Origin: JANNMJ01 sp031425525
GTDB taxonomy: Bacteria; Bacteroidota; Bacteroidia; Cytophagales; Hymenobacteraceae
Assembly: GCA_031425525.1 (NCBI GenBank)
Contig: JANPJM010000069.1
Location: forward strand, 1-64,000
DNA: 64,000 nucleotides
Direction: 5' to 3'
The stretch's first letter is position 1. Each line of letters starts with the position of its first letter. The translations under genes and the position numbers were made by a program. Shown piece by piece: positions 32,267 through 42,000 of this stretch. A model generated the notes under the pieces. It did not search any database, was not told the origin of the DNA, and saw only the letters and a program-made list of their open reading frames with translations.

Positions 32267-33928
32267 ATGAGAAAAATATCTCTCTCCGCCGTCAGCATCG
32301 CCCTGACGAGTGTGCTGCTGCAAAGCTGCATGGCTACCATTTTTTCGACGCCGAAACAGACCGTTCGGGTCATCTCGGAGCCGCCGGGCGCAACCGTATT
32401 CGTCAATAATGTGGAGGCCGTGAAGCGTGGCAAAACGCCCAATACGGTGCGGCTACGCCGAAACAAGAGTACCGAAGTGCGCGTCAAGCTCGACGGCTAT
32501 AAAGATCACGTCGAAATCCTGTCGCCTGCTAAATTCAATGCGATGGCGGCGCTGAGTCTCCTGCCGTTCTTCATTCCATACTACGTTGATATAGCTACCG
32601 GCGCGGCGATGCGGCTCAATAAAAAAGAGATTCGTCCGGTGCTGACCCGCATCCCGGCCAAAGTGAACGGCAGTGCCATGGTGACGTGCAACTCGCTGAC
32701 GCTGCATATCAAAGGCGGTGATAAAATTGGTAATTTCAAGATTCAGGGCGAACCGAAGGAAATTCTATATTTCGGCAAGTCTTTCGATACCAATGCCGAG
32801 GAGCTGCGCGACAATGTGGTGAGCAGCCTAAACGAATTTGGCTATACCGTGCCAAAAAGCAGTAGCGGTAAATTATTCGCGGCTAGCACCGGCGCCAAAT
32901 TTTACCTCAACGGCGATGTTTCGGGCGTGACGTACGATGTCATCGCATCGAACAAATATGAAGCATTTGCCAAATACGAAACCGTTTGCGCCATCGATGT
33001 CACGTGGAAGTTGGTGAATCGCAAAAAGGAAACAATTTACGAATTAAAAAGCACTGGTAAATCGACCAAATTCGAAAAAGGTGGTTCAGCCGCCTTCACC
33101 GATGCCTTCGAGAACGCCATTTATCTGGCTCTCAACTCGCCGGAATTGAATGCGGTGCTTGTTGGTGCCGGAAAAGGGGGCGCAGCGGGTGGCACCCCGG
33201 TAGCGGTCGGCAGTGCCACCGCCGTTTCGGTGCGCGCCGCTGGCGCTACTACCGGCACGACTGTCGATTCGGCCGTCGCTGCCAAGAAGCCGATGGTAGA
33301 GGCCCCCGCCGCCGTCGAGGACAAGGGCCAAGCCATTCAACTCGTGCGCCCCGTGCCGACCGCGTCGAAGGAAAGCGACATCAGTCGCGCTGCGAAAAGT
33401 GTAGTCACGATCAGCAACGACGAAGGCCACGGGAGCGGAGTCGTAGTTTCGAGCGATGGCTACATCGTCACCAATTACCACGTCGTGGATGGCGCCGACG
33501 AAGTGATCGTCCGTTTCGCCAACGGCGATTCGGTCGGGGGGCGTGTCGTGCGCACCAACGAGGAAATGGATCTTGCGCTCGTACGGGTCAGCGCTACCAA
33601 CCTGCAACCGTTGCGCATCACGGCCGACGCGAGCGCCGAACTGGGGTCCGATGTGTTTGCTATCGGGACGCCCGCCGACCAAGACCTCGGCCAAACTGTG
33701 ACGAAAGGCATTGTCAGCGGCGAGCGCAAGGTTGAGGGGCGCACCTTCATCCAGACCGACGTGAGCATCAACCCCGGCAACAGTGGCGGTGCCCTCGTCG
33801 ACCGTACCGGCATGTTGCTCGGCATCGTGAATGCCAAAGTGGTCGGGCGCGGCATCGAAGGGCTCGGTTTCGCCATTCCTGTGGCGCGGATGCTGGAAAC
33901 GCTGAAACTGACGCCCGCCAAACCGTAA
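32267..33928 (+). CDS. lipoprotein with PEGA domain and trypsin-like serine protease domain
   Basis: 553 aa. Lipobox LLQSC at about 18-22. A PEGA domain at about 32-85 (VRVISEPPGATVFVNNVEAV, VKLDGYKDHVEI) is followed by a middle domain of about 200 aa of unknown fold and an Ala/Thr/Val-rich linker. The C-terminal HtrA/DegP-like protease domain (about 365-550) has His405 (NYHVVDG), Asp435 (EMDLALV) and Ser506 (NPGNSGGALV). No PDZ domain follows, unlike DegP. It is predicted to be periplasmic and membrane-anchored. PEGA may bind the cell wall or surface. Substrate unknown. No transcriptional partner is seen. Confidence 0.85.
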   Translation: MRKISLSAVSIALTSVLLQSCMATIFSTPKQTVRVISEPPGATVFVNNVEAVKRGKTPNTVRLRRNKSTEVRVKLDGYKDHVEILSPAKFNAMAALSLLPFFIPYYVDIATGAAMRLNKKEIRPVLTRIPAKVNGSAMVTCNSLTLHIKGGDKIGNFKIQGEPKEILYFGKSFDTNAEELRDNVVSSLNEFGYTVPKSSSGKLFAASTGAKFYLNGDVSGVTYDVIASNKYEAFAKYETVCAIDVTWKLVNRKKETIYELKSTGKSTKFEKGGSAAFTDAFENAIYLALNSPELNAVLVGAGKGGAAGGTPVAVGSATAVSVRAAGATTGTTVDSAVAAKKPMVEAPAAVEDKGQAIQLVRPVPTASKESDISRAAKSVVTISNDEGHGSGVVVSSDGYIVTNYHVVDGADEVIVRFANGDSVGGRVVRTNEEMDLALVRVSATNLQPLRITADASAELGSDVFAIGTPADQDLGQTVTKGIVSGERKVEGRTFIQTDVSINPGNSGGALVDRTGMLLGIVNAKVVGRGIEGLGFAIPVARMLETLKLTPAKP

Positions 33929-33955
33929 CTGCCCATATCGGGCCGTCAAGTCCTG

Positions 33956-33998
33956 AAACGCCCCGTTGAGCCCCGGCCCGACGGGGCGTTTGTGTTTT
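33956..33998 (+). terminator. rho-independent terminator
   Basis: AAACGCCCCGT (33956-33966) pairs with ACGGGGCGTTT (33981-33991), followed by GTGTTTTG. It lies downstream of the protease gene. Confidence 0.8.
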
Positions 33999-34090
33999 GT
34001 CTCTCCGCCGCCCACCCCGAAAAAACGCGCGTGCAATCCCCCGCCGCCGCGCTCCCAACCGAAAGTCCGCTCCAACGCCCGCCAAATTTC

Positions 34091-34098
34091 TATCTTTG
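34091..34098 (+). promoter_or_regulatory. -7 box TATCTTTG
   Basis: A perfect TAnnTTTG match 80 nt before the ATG at 34178. No convincing TTG -33 box is found at the usual distance. Confidence 0.4.
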
Positions 34099-34177
34099 AC
34101 GGAGCAGCGCCGGCTGAGTCCGCATTTCGGGGCGCGCGTTGCCGACATTTCGTTTTTCCTTCAGTTATCCCGTGATC

Positions 34178-37100
34178 ATGCACCACCCTTACCCGCGCTT
34201 TCGGCGCTGGCTCGGCACCACAGCCCTCGGCGCAGGGCTGCTGGCGGCGGGCCTTTTTTCTGCCACCACTGCCCAGGCCCAATGGATTGAGCAGGATACT
34301 AATTTCCCGTCTCTTTCCACCGGCATCGGGCAAATTGATGTCGTGAGCAACAACACCGTGTGGGCGACCGGCTACGACGGATCGCTTAACGGCGCCACCT
34401 TCACCGATTTTACGCGCACCACCAATGGCGGCACCACATGGGTTCCGGGCACGGTAGCGCCCGCAGCGGCGGGGTTTGGTTTTTCCAACCTGAGCGCGGT
34501 GAGCGGTACCACGGCCTGGGCCGCCATGTCCGACCCGATGAGCGGCGGCGGCGAGTTGTTCCGCACCACCAACAGCGGCGCCACCTGGACCCGCCAACTC
34601 GCCACCGGCTTTACCGCTACCGGCGCGTGGCTCAACGCCGTCAAGATGTTTTCGGCGACGAGCGGCGTGGTGATGGGCGACCCCGTTTCGGGAAGTACCG
34701 ATTTCGAGGTGTATACCACCGCCAACGGCACCACCTGGACGGCCGTACCCGGCGCTTCCCTGCCCGACGCGCAAACCGGCGAGTTCGGTTTCGGCAACGT
34801 CATGGAGGTTCAGGGTACCAGCAACGTGTGGTTCGGGACGAGTACCGGGCGCGTGTATCGCTCCACCAACGGCGGCACCTCGTGGACGGCGGCGGCTACC
34901 GGCCTCGGCCAAATCAACCACATCGCGTTTGCGTCGGCCACTAACGGTCTGGCGATGGAGCTAGATAATACCGGCGTTCTCGTGGGCGTGGCGCGCACCA
35001 CCAACGGCGGCGCCTCTTGGGCGCTCATCGCGCCCACCGGCACGGTGTACACCTCCGATCTGGCGGCCGTGCCCGGCACCACCAACACGTTCGTGGCGGC
35101 GGGCGCGCGCCCCGGCAACACCGGCTCGGCGTATTCTTCCGACGGCGGCCTGAGCTGGACCGACCTCGAAACCGGCGTGCAGCGCACCACCATCGGCGCG
35201 GCTAACGCCACAGCGGTGTGGGCGGGCGCCTTTACTGATGCCACCACCGGCGCGGGCGGCATCTTCTTCGGCAGCTTACCGGTGCCGCCGACGCCTTCCA
35301 CCCTTAATTGGACGTGGGCGCGCCGCCTGGCCGGCGCCGACGACGATGTGGCCGCCTGCACCGCCACCGATGCCGGCGGCAACGTGTACGTGGGGGGGCG
35401 GTTTACGGGGTCGATTACCATCGGTACCACCACGCTCACCAGCCAGGGCGCCAACGATGCGTACCTCGCCAAATACTCGCCCACCGGCACCGTGTTGTGG
35501 GCGCGCCGCGCAGGCGGTACCGGCCAGGATTTCTTGTCGGGAATGGCCGTCGATCAGGCTACCGGCGAGGTGGTCGTGACGGGCGGGTTCTCCGGTACGG
35601 CCACGTTCGGCACGTTCTCGCTCACGAGTCAGGGCGATTACGATTTGTTCGTGGCCAAATACTCGGCTACCGGCACGCCGGTTTGGGTGAAACAAGGCGC
35701 GGGCATAGGGGCCGATTACGGCTCGGCCGTCGATATCGATAATGCCGGGAGCATCTACGTGACCGGCGAATTCGTCGATGGGTTGAGTTTCGATAATGGC
35801 GCCGCTACGTTCTTCGGCGATGGAATAGATGGGTTTATGCTGAGTCTCACGACATCGGGCGCCCTACGGTGGTCGAACGTCATGAACAGCCTCGGCGACG
35901 TGTCCGGCTCGGGCATCGCCGTTACGCAGGCCAACGGTACGGTGTACGCCACCGGCGGCTTCAACGGCGAAGTTTTCTTCGATAACGCCGTCAGTACGCT
36001 CGTGAGCGCCGGCGCGGCCGATGTGTATCTGGTGGCCCACTCGGCCGCAACCGGCGCGTTTCAGTGGGCGCGCCGCTTGGGCAGCACCGCCGATGACGGC
36101 GGCAATTCCGTCGATGTCGATGCGGCCGGCAACGCCTACGTGGCGGGCTATTTCACGGGCACCGTTACGGTAGGTACGCAAACGCTGACCAGTGTCGGCG
36201 GCACCACCGATTTGCTCGTCGCCAAGTATTCGGCGGCGGGCGTAGCGCAGTGGGGCCGTAGCGGCGGCGGCGCTACCGGCAACGATTCGGGCTACGAAAT
36301 CGTGGTGAGCCCGGCGGGCACGGCCACGGTTACGGGCTTCCTCAATGGCACTTCTACTTTCGGCACCACCACCCTGACGGGGGTCGGGCTCGATGTCATT
36401 CTGGCGTCGTATTCAACGGCGGGCGTGCAGCAATCAGCCGACCGCATCGGCGGGCTCGGTACCGACCTCGGCCGCGGGCTCGCGCTCGATGCGGCGGGTA
36501 ATCTGTACGTGGCCGGGCAGTTCAGCACCACCCTCGATTTCAACGCCGCCGGGACGCTCACCAGCTCCACGCTGACGGGTACGTACGACGGCTTCCTCGC
36601 CAAGCTCGGCTCCAGTTGCACGCTCGTGGCGCCGACGGTTACGGCCAATGGCCCGCTCTGCGCCGGCCAAACCCTGACCCTGACGGCCGCCAATGTACCG
36701 GCCGGTACCACCCTCGCCTGGACGGGCCCCAACGGGTTCACGGCCACTACCAACCCCGTTTCCATCGCCAACGCTACGGCGGCGGCTTCGGGCACCTACA
36801 CCTTAACGGCCACTTCGGCAGCACAAAACTGCTCGGTGAGTGCAACGGTTACGGCTACCGTCGATGCCGTACCCGTGGCGCCCACGGCAGCCGGTACGTT
36901 TAGCCGGTGCGGCTCCGGCACGCTGGCGCTGGCAGTCATCAGCACGCCCGGCACCACGTATCAGTGGTACACCACCGCCACCGGCGGCACGCCCATCAGC
37001 GGGGCTACCGGCGCGTTGTACACCACGCCGAGCCTGACGGCTACCGCCACCTACTACGTGAGTGCGCTCAACAGCACGGGTAGTTGCGAAGGGCCGCGTC

Positions 37101-38836
37101 GGGCCATCGTGGCTACGGTTACGCCCGCGCCCACGATCAGCATCGCCGCCAACGGCCCCCTGACCTTCTGCGACGGTGGGTCTGTGACGCTAACCGCGTC
37201 CGGCGCCGGCACCAACGGCACCTACCTCTGGAACACGGGCGCTTCCGGGGCGAGCATCAGCGTATCGGCGGCCGGTAACTACACCGCAACCGGCACCACG
37301 GTCGGCGGCGCGTGTTCGGCCACTTCGGCGGCCACTACCGTAACGGTTACGGCCACGCCCGCCGCGCCCACCGCTACCGACAACGCCCGTTGCGCGCCCG
37401 GCACGGTGACACTCACGGCGGCCGGTACCGGCGCAGCCTATCGCTGGTACACCACCGCTACCGGCGGCGCCCCCATCGCGGGTGCCACCGGCGCTACCTA
37501 CACCACGCCGAGCCTCGCGGCCACCACCACGTACTACGTGAGCAGCAGCACGGCGGCAGTCGGCGGCTGCGAAAGCCCGCGCACCGCCGTAACGGCCACC
37601 ATCAACCCGCTGCCCACCGTGGCGCTGGCAGCCGGTGGCCCCACCACCTTCTGCGATGGCGGCTCCGTCACGCTGACCGCCACCGCCTCGGCGGGGGCTA
37701 CGGTGCAGTTTCTGCTGAATGGCGGGCCGGTGGCGGGCACTACGCCCACCACGCTCGTGGCGACGCAAAGCGGCCAGTACACCGTGACGGCCACCACCGG
37801 CGCGCCCTGCGAAGCCACCTCCGCGCCCGTAACCGTGACGGTGAACCCCGCCGCGACGGCCACCTTCAGCTTCCCCGCCAACACGATTTGCCTCGGCGGC
37901 GCGCCGACCGTTACGCCCACCATCAGCGGTACGGCGGGCGGGACGTTCAGTGCTTCCCCGACGACTGGCCTCAACCTCAATACCACCACCGGCATCATCA
38001 CGCTGGCGGGTTCGGTGGCGGGCACCTACGCCGTGAGCTATTCGGTGGGCGGGCAGTGCCCGGCGACCGCCTCGCAGATCGTGACGCTGACGGCCGCGCC
38101 CACGGCTACGTTCTCGTACGCCGCGCCAAGCGTGTGCGCGACGGCGGGTACTACCTCGTCGCCGGTGGCTGCGCCCGGTTCGGGCCTGGGCACCTTCAGC
38201 GCCAGTCCGGCGGGCCTAAGCCTCAACGCCGCCACCGGCGTGATCGATTTGGGGGCTTCGGCGCCGGGCGTGTACACCATCGTCAATGCGTTGGCGGCGT
38301 CGGGCTCGTGCCCGGCCGCGCTCGCCACTACCTCGCTGACGGTGTTGGCCGCGCCCGCCACGCCAACCTTTACCGTGACGCCGCAGGGCGCGCTGTTGCT
38401 GCTCACCAGCAGCGCCCCGACGGGTAATCAGTGGTACCTCAACGGCGGCGCGATCCCCGGTGCCACCGACCCGACGTACCTGCTGACGGCCGCCGCCCAA
38501 AACGGCGTGTATACCGTGGTGACAACACTCGGCACGTGCGTGTCGGCGCCATCCGTGGGTCAAAACCTGACCATCACGGGCACCACGGCCGATGCCGCCG
38601 CCGCCGCCGGCCTCACGCTCTACCCCAACCCCACGGCCGATGGTCGCGTGGCCCTGGAGCTGAACGCGCTGCCCACGGCGACCCGCCTGACCATTCTCGA
38701 CGGCGCCGGCCGCGCCGTGCTGACGACGATGCTGCCCGCCGGTACCACCCGCTTCGCGCTTGATGCACACGCCTTACCGGCGGGAGTGTACGCGGTGCGG
38801 GTCGGCGCGGCGGTGCGCCGGTTGGTGCGCGAGTAG
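34178..38836 (+). CDS. large secreted T9SS type A sorting-domain protein (BNR, SBBP and Ig-like domains)
   Basis: 1552 aa from the ATG at 34178. Signal peptide GTTALGAGLLAAGLFSATTAQAQ. Residues about 30-390 form a YCF48/BNR-type propeller (YRSTNGGTSWTAAA, RTTNGGASWALI). About 395-830 hold SBBP-like repeats (DAGGNVYVGGRFTGS, YLAKYSPTGTVLWARRAGG). About 830-1475 hold several Ig-like modules with CxG..YxWYTTATGGxPIxGAT and TYYVS patterns. The end is a T9SS sorting domain (LTLYPNPTADGRVALELNA to VRVGAAVRRLVRE). It is probably an adhesin or surface-layer protein exported through SprA; the exact role is unknown. Confidence 0.88.
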   Translation: MHHPYPRFRRWLGTTALGAGLLAAGLFSATTAQAQWIEQDTNFPSLSTGIGQIDVVSNNTVWATGYDGSLNGATFTDFTRTTNGGTTWVPGTVAPAAAGFGFSNLSAVSGTTAWAAMSDPMSGGGELFRTTNSGATWTRQLATGFTATGAWLNAVKMFSATSGVVMGDPVSGSTDFEVYTTANGTTWTAVPGASLPDAQTGEFGFGNVMEVQGTSNVWFGTSTGRVYRSTNGGTSWTAAATGLGQINHIAFASATNGLAMELDNTGVLVGVARTTNGGASWALIAPTGTVYTSDLAAVPGTTNTFVAAGARPGNTGSAYSSDGGLSWTDLETGVQRTTIGAANATAVWAGAFTDATTGAGGIFFGSLPVPPTPSTLNWTWARRLAGADDDVAACTATDAGGNVYVGGRFTGSITIGTTTLTSQGANDAYLAKYSPTGTVLWARRAGGTGQDFLSGMAVDQATGEVVVTGGFSGTATFGTFSLTSQGDYDLFVAKYSATGTPVWVKQGAGIGADYGSAVDIDNAGSIYVTGEFVDGLSFDNGAATFFGDGIDGFMLSLTTSGALRWSNVMNSLGDVSGSGIAVTQANGTVYATGGFNGEVFFDNAVSTLVSAGAADVYLVAHSAATGAFQWARRLGSTADDGGNSVDVDAAGNAYVAGYFTGTVTVGTQTLTSVGGTTDLLVAKYSAAGVAQWGRSGGGATGNDSGYEIVVSPAGTATVTGFLNGTSTFGTTTLTGVGLDVILASYSTAGVQQSADRIGGLGTDLGRGLALDAAGNLYVAGQFSTTLDFNAAGTLTSSTLTGTYDGFLAKLGSSCTLVAPTVTANGPLCAGQTLTLTAANVPAGTTLAWTGPNGFTATTNPVSIANATAAASGTYTLTATSAAQNCSVSATVTATVDAVPVAPTAAGTFSRCGSGTLALAVISTPGTTYQWYTTATGGTPISGATGALYTTPSLTATATYYVSALNSTGSCEGPRRAIVATVTPAPTISIAANGPLTFCDGGSVTLTASGAGTNGTYLWNTGASGASISVSAAGNYTATGTTVGGACSATSAATTVTVTATPAAPTATDNARCAPGTVTLTAAGTGAAYRWYTTATGGAPIAGATGATYTTPSLAATTTYYVSSSTAAVGGCESPRTAVTATINPLPTVALAAGGPTTFCDGGSVTLTATASAGATVQFLLNGGPVAGTTPTTLVATQSGQYTVTATTGAPCEATSAPVTVTVNPAATATFSFPANTICLGGAPTVTPTISGTAGGTFSASPTTGLNLNTTTGIITLAGSVAGTYAVSYSVGGQCPATASQIVTLTAAPTATFSYAAPSVCATAGTTSSPVAAPGSGLGTFSASPAGLSLNAATGVIDLGASAPGVYTIVNALAASGSCPAALATTSLTVLAAPATPTFTVTPQGALLLLTSSAPTGNQWYLNGGAIPGATDPTYLLTAAAQNGVYTVVTTLGTCVSAPSVGQNLTITGTTADAAAAAGLTLYPNPTADGRVALELNALPTATRLTILDGAGRAVLTTMLPAGTTRFALDAHALPAGVYAVRVGAAVRRLVRE

Positions 38837-38857
38837 GTAAACTGCTGAATTGAAACG

Positions 38858-38896
38858 ACAACGCCCCGCCGAGCTAGCTGCTCGGCGGGGCGTTGT
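38858..38896. terminator. strong hairpin terminator between convergent genes
   Basis: A perfect 17-bp stem (38858-38874 with 38880-38896, ACAACGCCCCGCCGAGC) with a 5-nt loop lies just after the 38836 stop. T-tracts are weak on both sides. Confidence 0.7.
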
Positions 38897-38928
38897 GATT
38901 TACGCTCACCCGGAGCTTCAGCTTCGAC

Positions 38929-38998
38929 GCGAAACAAAGCGCGGGGCTCCGGCCCCACGCGCCGGTTCGCGAGGCCGGAGCCCCGCTGCTTGTTTCGC
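38929..38998. repeat. inverted-repeat element next to sprA
   Basis: Arms GCGAAACAAAGCGCGGGGCT.. (38929-38954) and the facing copy (38973-38998) pair with few mismatches. It lies between the terminator and the sprA stop codon. Confidence 0.75.
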
Positions 38999-39008
38999 AA
39001 GGCCTTCA

Positions 39009-42000
39009 TTACAACCCCAGATTATACCGTAGCTGCACCCCGGCCGTCGTCACGACGTTGCGGAACGACGAGGAAATCTTCGGCGCCGACACCAACCGCG
39101 TGAAGTACATCTGGAGGTTGAGGCGCTGGTTCAGTACGTAATCGATGGTGGGTTTGAGCTGCACCTGGCGCGTGCCGTTGGTGGTTTGGTTCTGGCTGCT
39201 TTCGCCCGTGACCACACTCACGCCGCCCACGGTCTGGCGCTCCTGCACGATGGTGCGCTGCACGGTTTCGTTGTCGCGGATCGTAAGGTCGAGGCGCATC
39301 GTGAGGTCGTTGGTGAGCGTACGGCGCACGCCGCGCGTCTTCCACGGCAGCTTGAAGCGGTTGGTGATGTAGCCGAGCCCGATCACGTAATCCTGCACGA
39401 AGATGCTCGTTACCTGCGCGTTGGTGGTGCTCAGGGCGAGGTTGCGCTCGACTTTGTATTCGAGGCGGCCGGTGATGTTTTTCTTGGTTTTGACATTGAC
39501 GCCGATCAGCGGCGCCATCCGCTCGGCGATGGTGACGGTGCTGATGACGTAGTACGGCACCAGTCGGCCGTTAGAGCGGATGTCGGGGAACCCGTCGGGC
39601 TCCTCGCGGTAAATCGCCGCCGATGAATAGTTGCCGATCACGTAGTTGCTCTGGTACGCGTGCGAGAGCGTGATCGAGGAGAAGTACTTTTTCAGCAGCG
39701 GCACCTCGCTCAGGCCGTTGTACTGCACGCTCCAGTTGGGCAGCGGCAACCCGGCGAGCGGGTTGAACGGCCGCGTTTTGTACCCGGCCGCCGTGCGCCC
39801 CGAATACGCCCGCTGGAAGGCCGGAATCAGCACATCCTGCGCGTTGTTCTGGAGGGAAGAGTCGTTGGGTGATAAGTTGCGCGCCAGCGCGATGGAGCCG
39901 CGAATGGCTTGCCGGTTGGTGATGAACCGCTCGAACGCCGCCGAGCGCCCCTGCGCGCCCCGGCCCTCGAACAGGGTCTGCACGCTCAGGAACGACTGCG
40001 AGTACGCCCCCGTCAGGAACTGCTGTACCGGCGCCAGGGTGCGCGGTTCGTACGGCAAGCCGGTAAACGAATCGACATCGATGCGATAAAAAGCTTCCTG
40101 CGCCCGCGATTTCGTCTGACGCGCATCTACCTGAATCAGGAAATTTTTGAACGGCTCGACGTTGGCGCGGAGCGTCAGGTTTTCGGTCGTCAGGTTCGAG
40201 ATCGGCGTGTTCAGGTTTTGGCTCGATTCGGTGTACCACCCGCGCGATTCGGCGATGTCGTAGAGGCTTTGCAGCTCATACTGCTGCCCAAACACGAAGC
40301 CCGCCGTCGGGGCCCGGAACCCTTGGCTGAACCCAAACAGCGATGTGCCCGGCAGGTAGCCGGGGAGCAAGGTGCCGTCGGTGCGGGTATAGGTGCCGTT
40401 GACGGAACGCACGCTCATCAGGCCGCGCAAAATGCCCTTCAAGAGCTTTAGTTCAGGCTTTTTCTTGGTCGTATCGGGCTCCGGCTTGCCGTTTTTGCCA
40501 TCTTTGCCGGCCGCGCTCGCCACCATGACGGGTTTGCCGTCGGGCCCGAGGACGGGCTTGCCATCCGGCCCGACCTGCGGTACGAGGGCGCTTTGCTCGG
40601 CGACTTCATTTTTATCTTTTGCGACTTTAGCATCGCCGCCTTTGGGCTGCTTACGGATGGTGCCGCGCGGGTCGGCGGGGGCGCCGCCGGGTTTGCCGGT
40701 GGCCGTGGCTCCTTTGGCCCCGGCGGGCAACGGACGCCCGTTTTTATCGACCCCAATCGGCTTTGGCGGGTTGTTGATGTCCTTCAGAAACTTGACCCGG
40801 TTGTAGAGGTTCACCAAATCGGCTTTAGCGTTGATGCTCTGCTCGCGGTTGTTCTGGATGGTGTTGCCGAGGCGCAGCGTATCGCTGCGCAGGGCAGTCG
40901 AGATGGCCGTCCAGGTGTACCCGGCGGCGTACCGGGCATCGGCTTGCAACCAACTCGTGAGCGGAAACTTGTCGAGCGGCAGCCGGTAAGTCAGCGCCGT
41001 AAGCTGGTTGAACGACGTATTGCGCCCCAACCGCCGCGCGTTTTGCCAGATTACGCGGTTTTTCTCCGGAAACAAATCGGCGTTGATTTGCCCGTCCGGC
41101 TCGTCGATGACGCCCCGGTTGGTGGCTGTATAATCGAGCGACAGGCTCTTCGTTAGGTTCCACTTCACGTCGTAGATCCGGTTGAAGAAGAACGACTTCT
41201 GAAAAATCGGCTCCACACCGGCCGGGGTCGGCAACTCCGTCACGGAGCCGCGCCGTTGCAGGAATTGCTCGCGGTAGCGGCGGTCTACATCGGCCCGCAC
41301 CGAGAACGTACTCGGTAGCGGCGTGAAGTTGAAATCTTTCAGAAACTGGAAATACGGCGAGCTCAACACCTTTACCGTACTGAGCGGCGAGTAGCTCTTG
41401 GGGTTGGCCTGATAGGCGTACGCGATGCCGCCGGTGTAGGTCTTGGTGAGGTCGCGGAAGATGGTGATGTTCGTCTGCACCCGCTCGGTGTAGGCGTAAC
41501 TCACCGCGAAGTTTTCAATGTCCCACGGTTTCGGCGCGCGCGGTGCGGCAGCGGCGGCGGGAGCGGCACCGGGGCCACCGCCACCCGCAGCGGGTGTGCC
41601 GGGCGCCGGGCCGCGCTCCTTGCGTACGTTGAGCAGGTTGATCGAGCGCGTCGTGACGCGGTCAATCACCTTGTCGCGGTACTCGGTGCGGGCCGCATCG
41701 ACGCGACCGGGCGCCGTGGTTTCGTTGAATTTTTCGAGCGAAAGCTGCAATTCCGTATCCGGGTCGAGGGGGTCGTAGCGCGGCTCCTTCACCACCGAAC
41801 CGTATTGCAGGCCCACCGGCACGCGCAGGTTGAGCGAGCGCGGCAGGAACCGGTCGCCCTGCACGTTGGCGTTGATGTCGAACTGCAACGTGTTTTCGCG
41901 GGTGCGCTGGGCAATCTTGGTTTGCAGCGCCCCAAACCCAAAGGTGGTGTAGCTGCCGGTAGCCGTCACGGTGGCCACGTCGGCGAGTTTGGCGTTGAGG

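Noticed and set aside
33086..34921. 611-codon open frame on the minus strand
   Set aside because: It is antisense to the protease lipoprotein and the start of the large T9SS gene; shadow composition.
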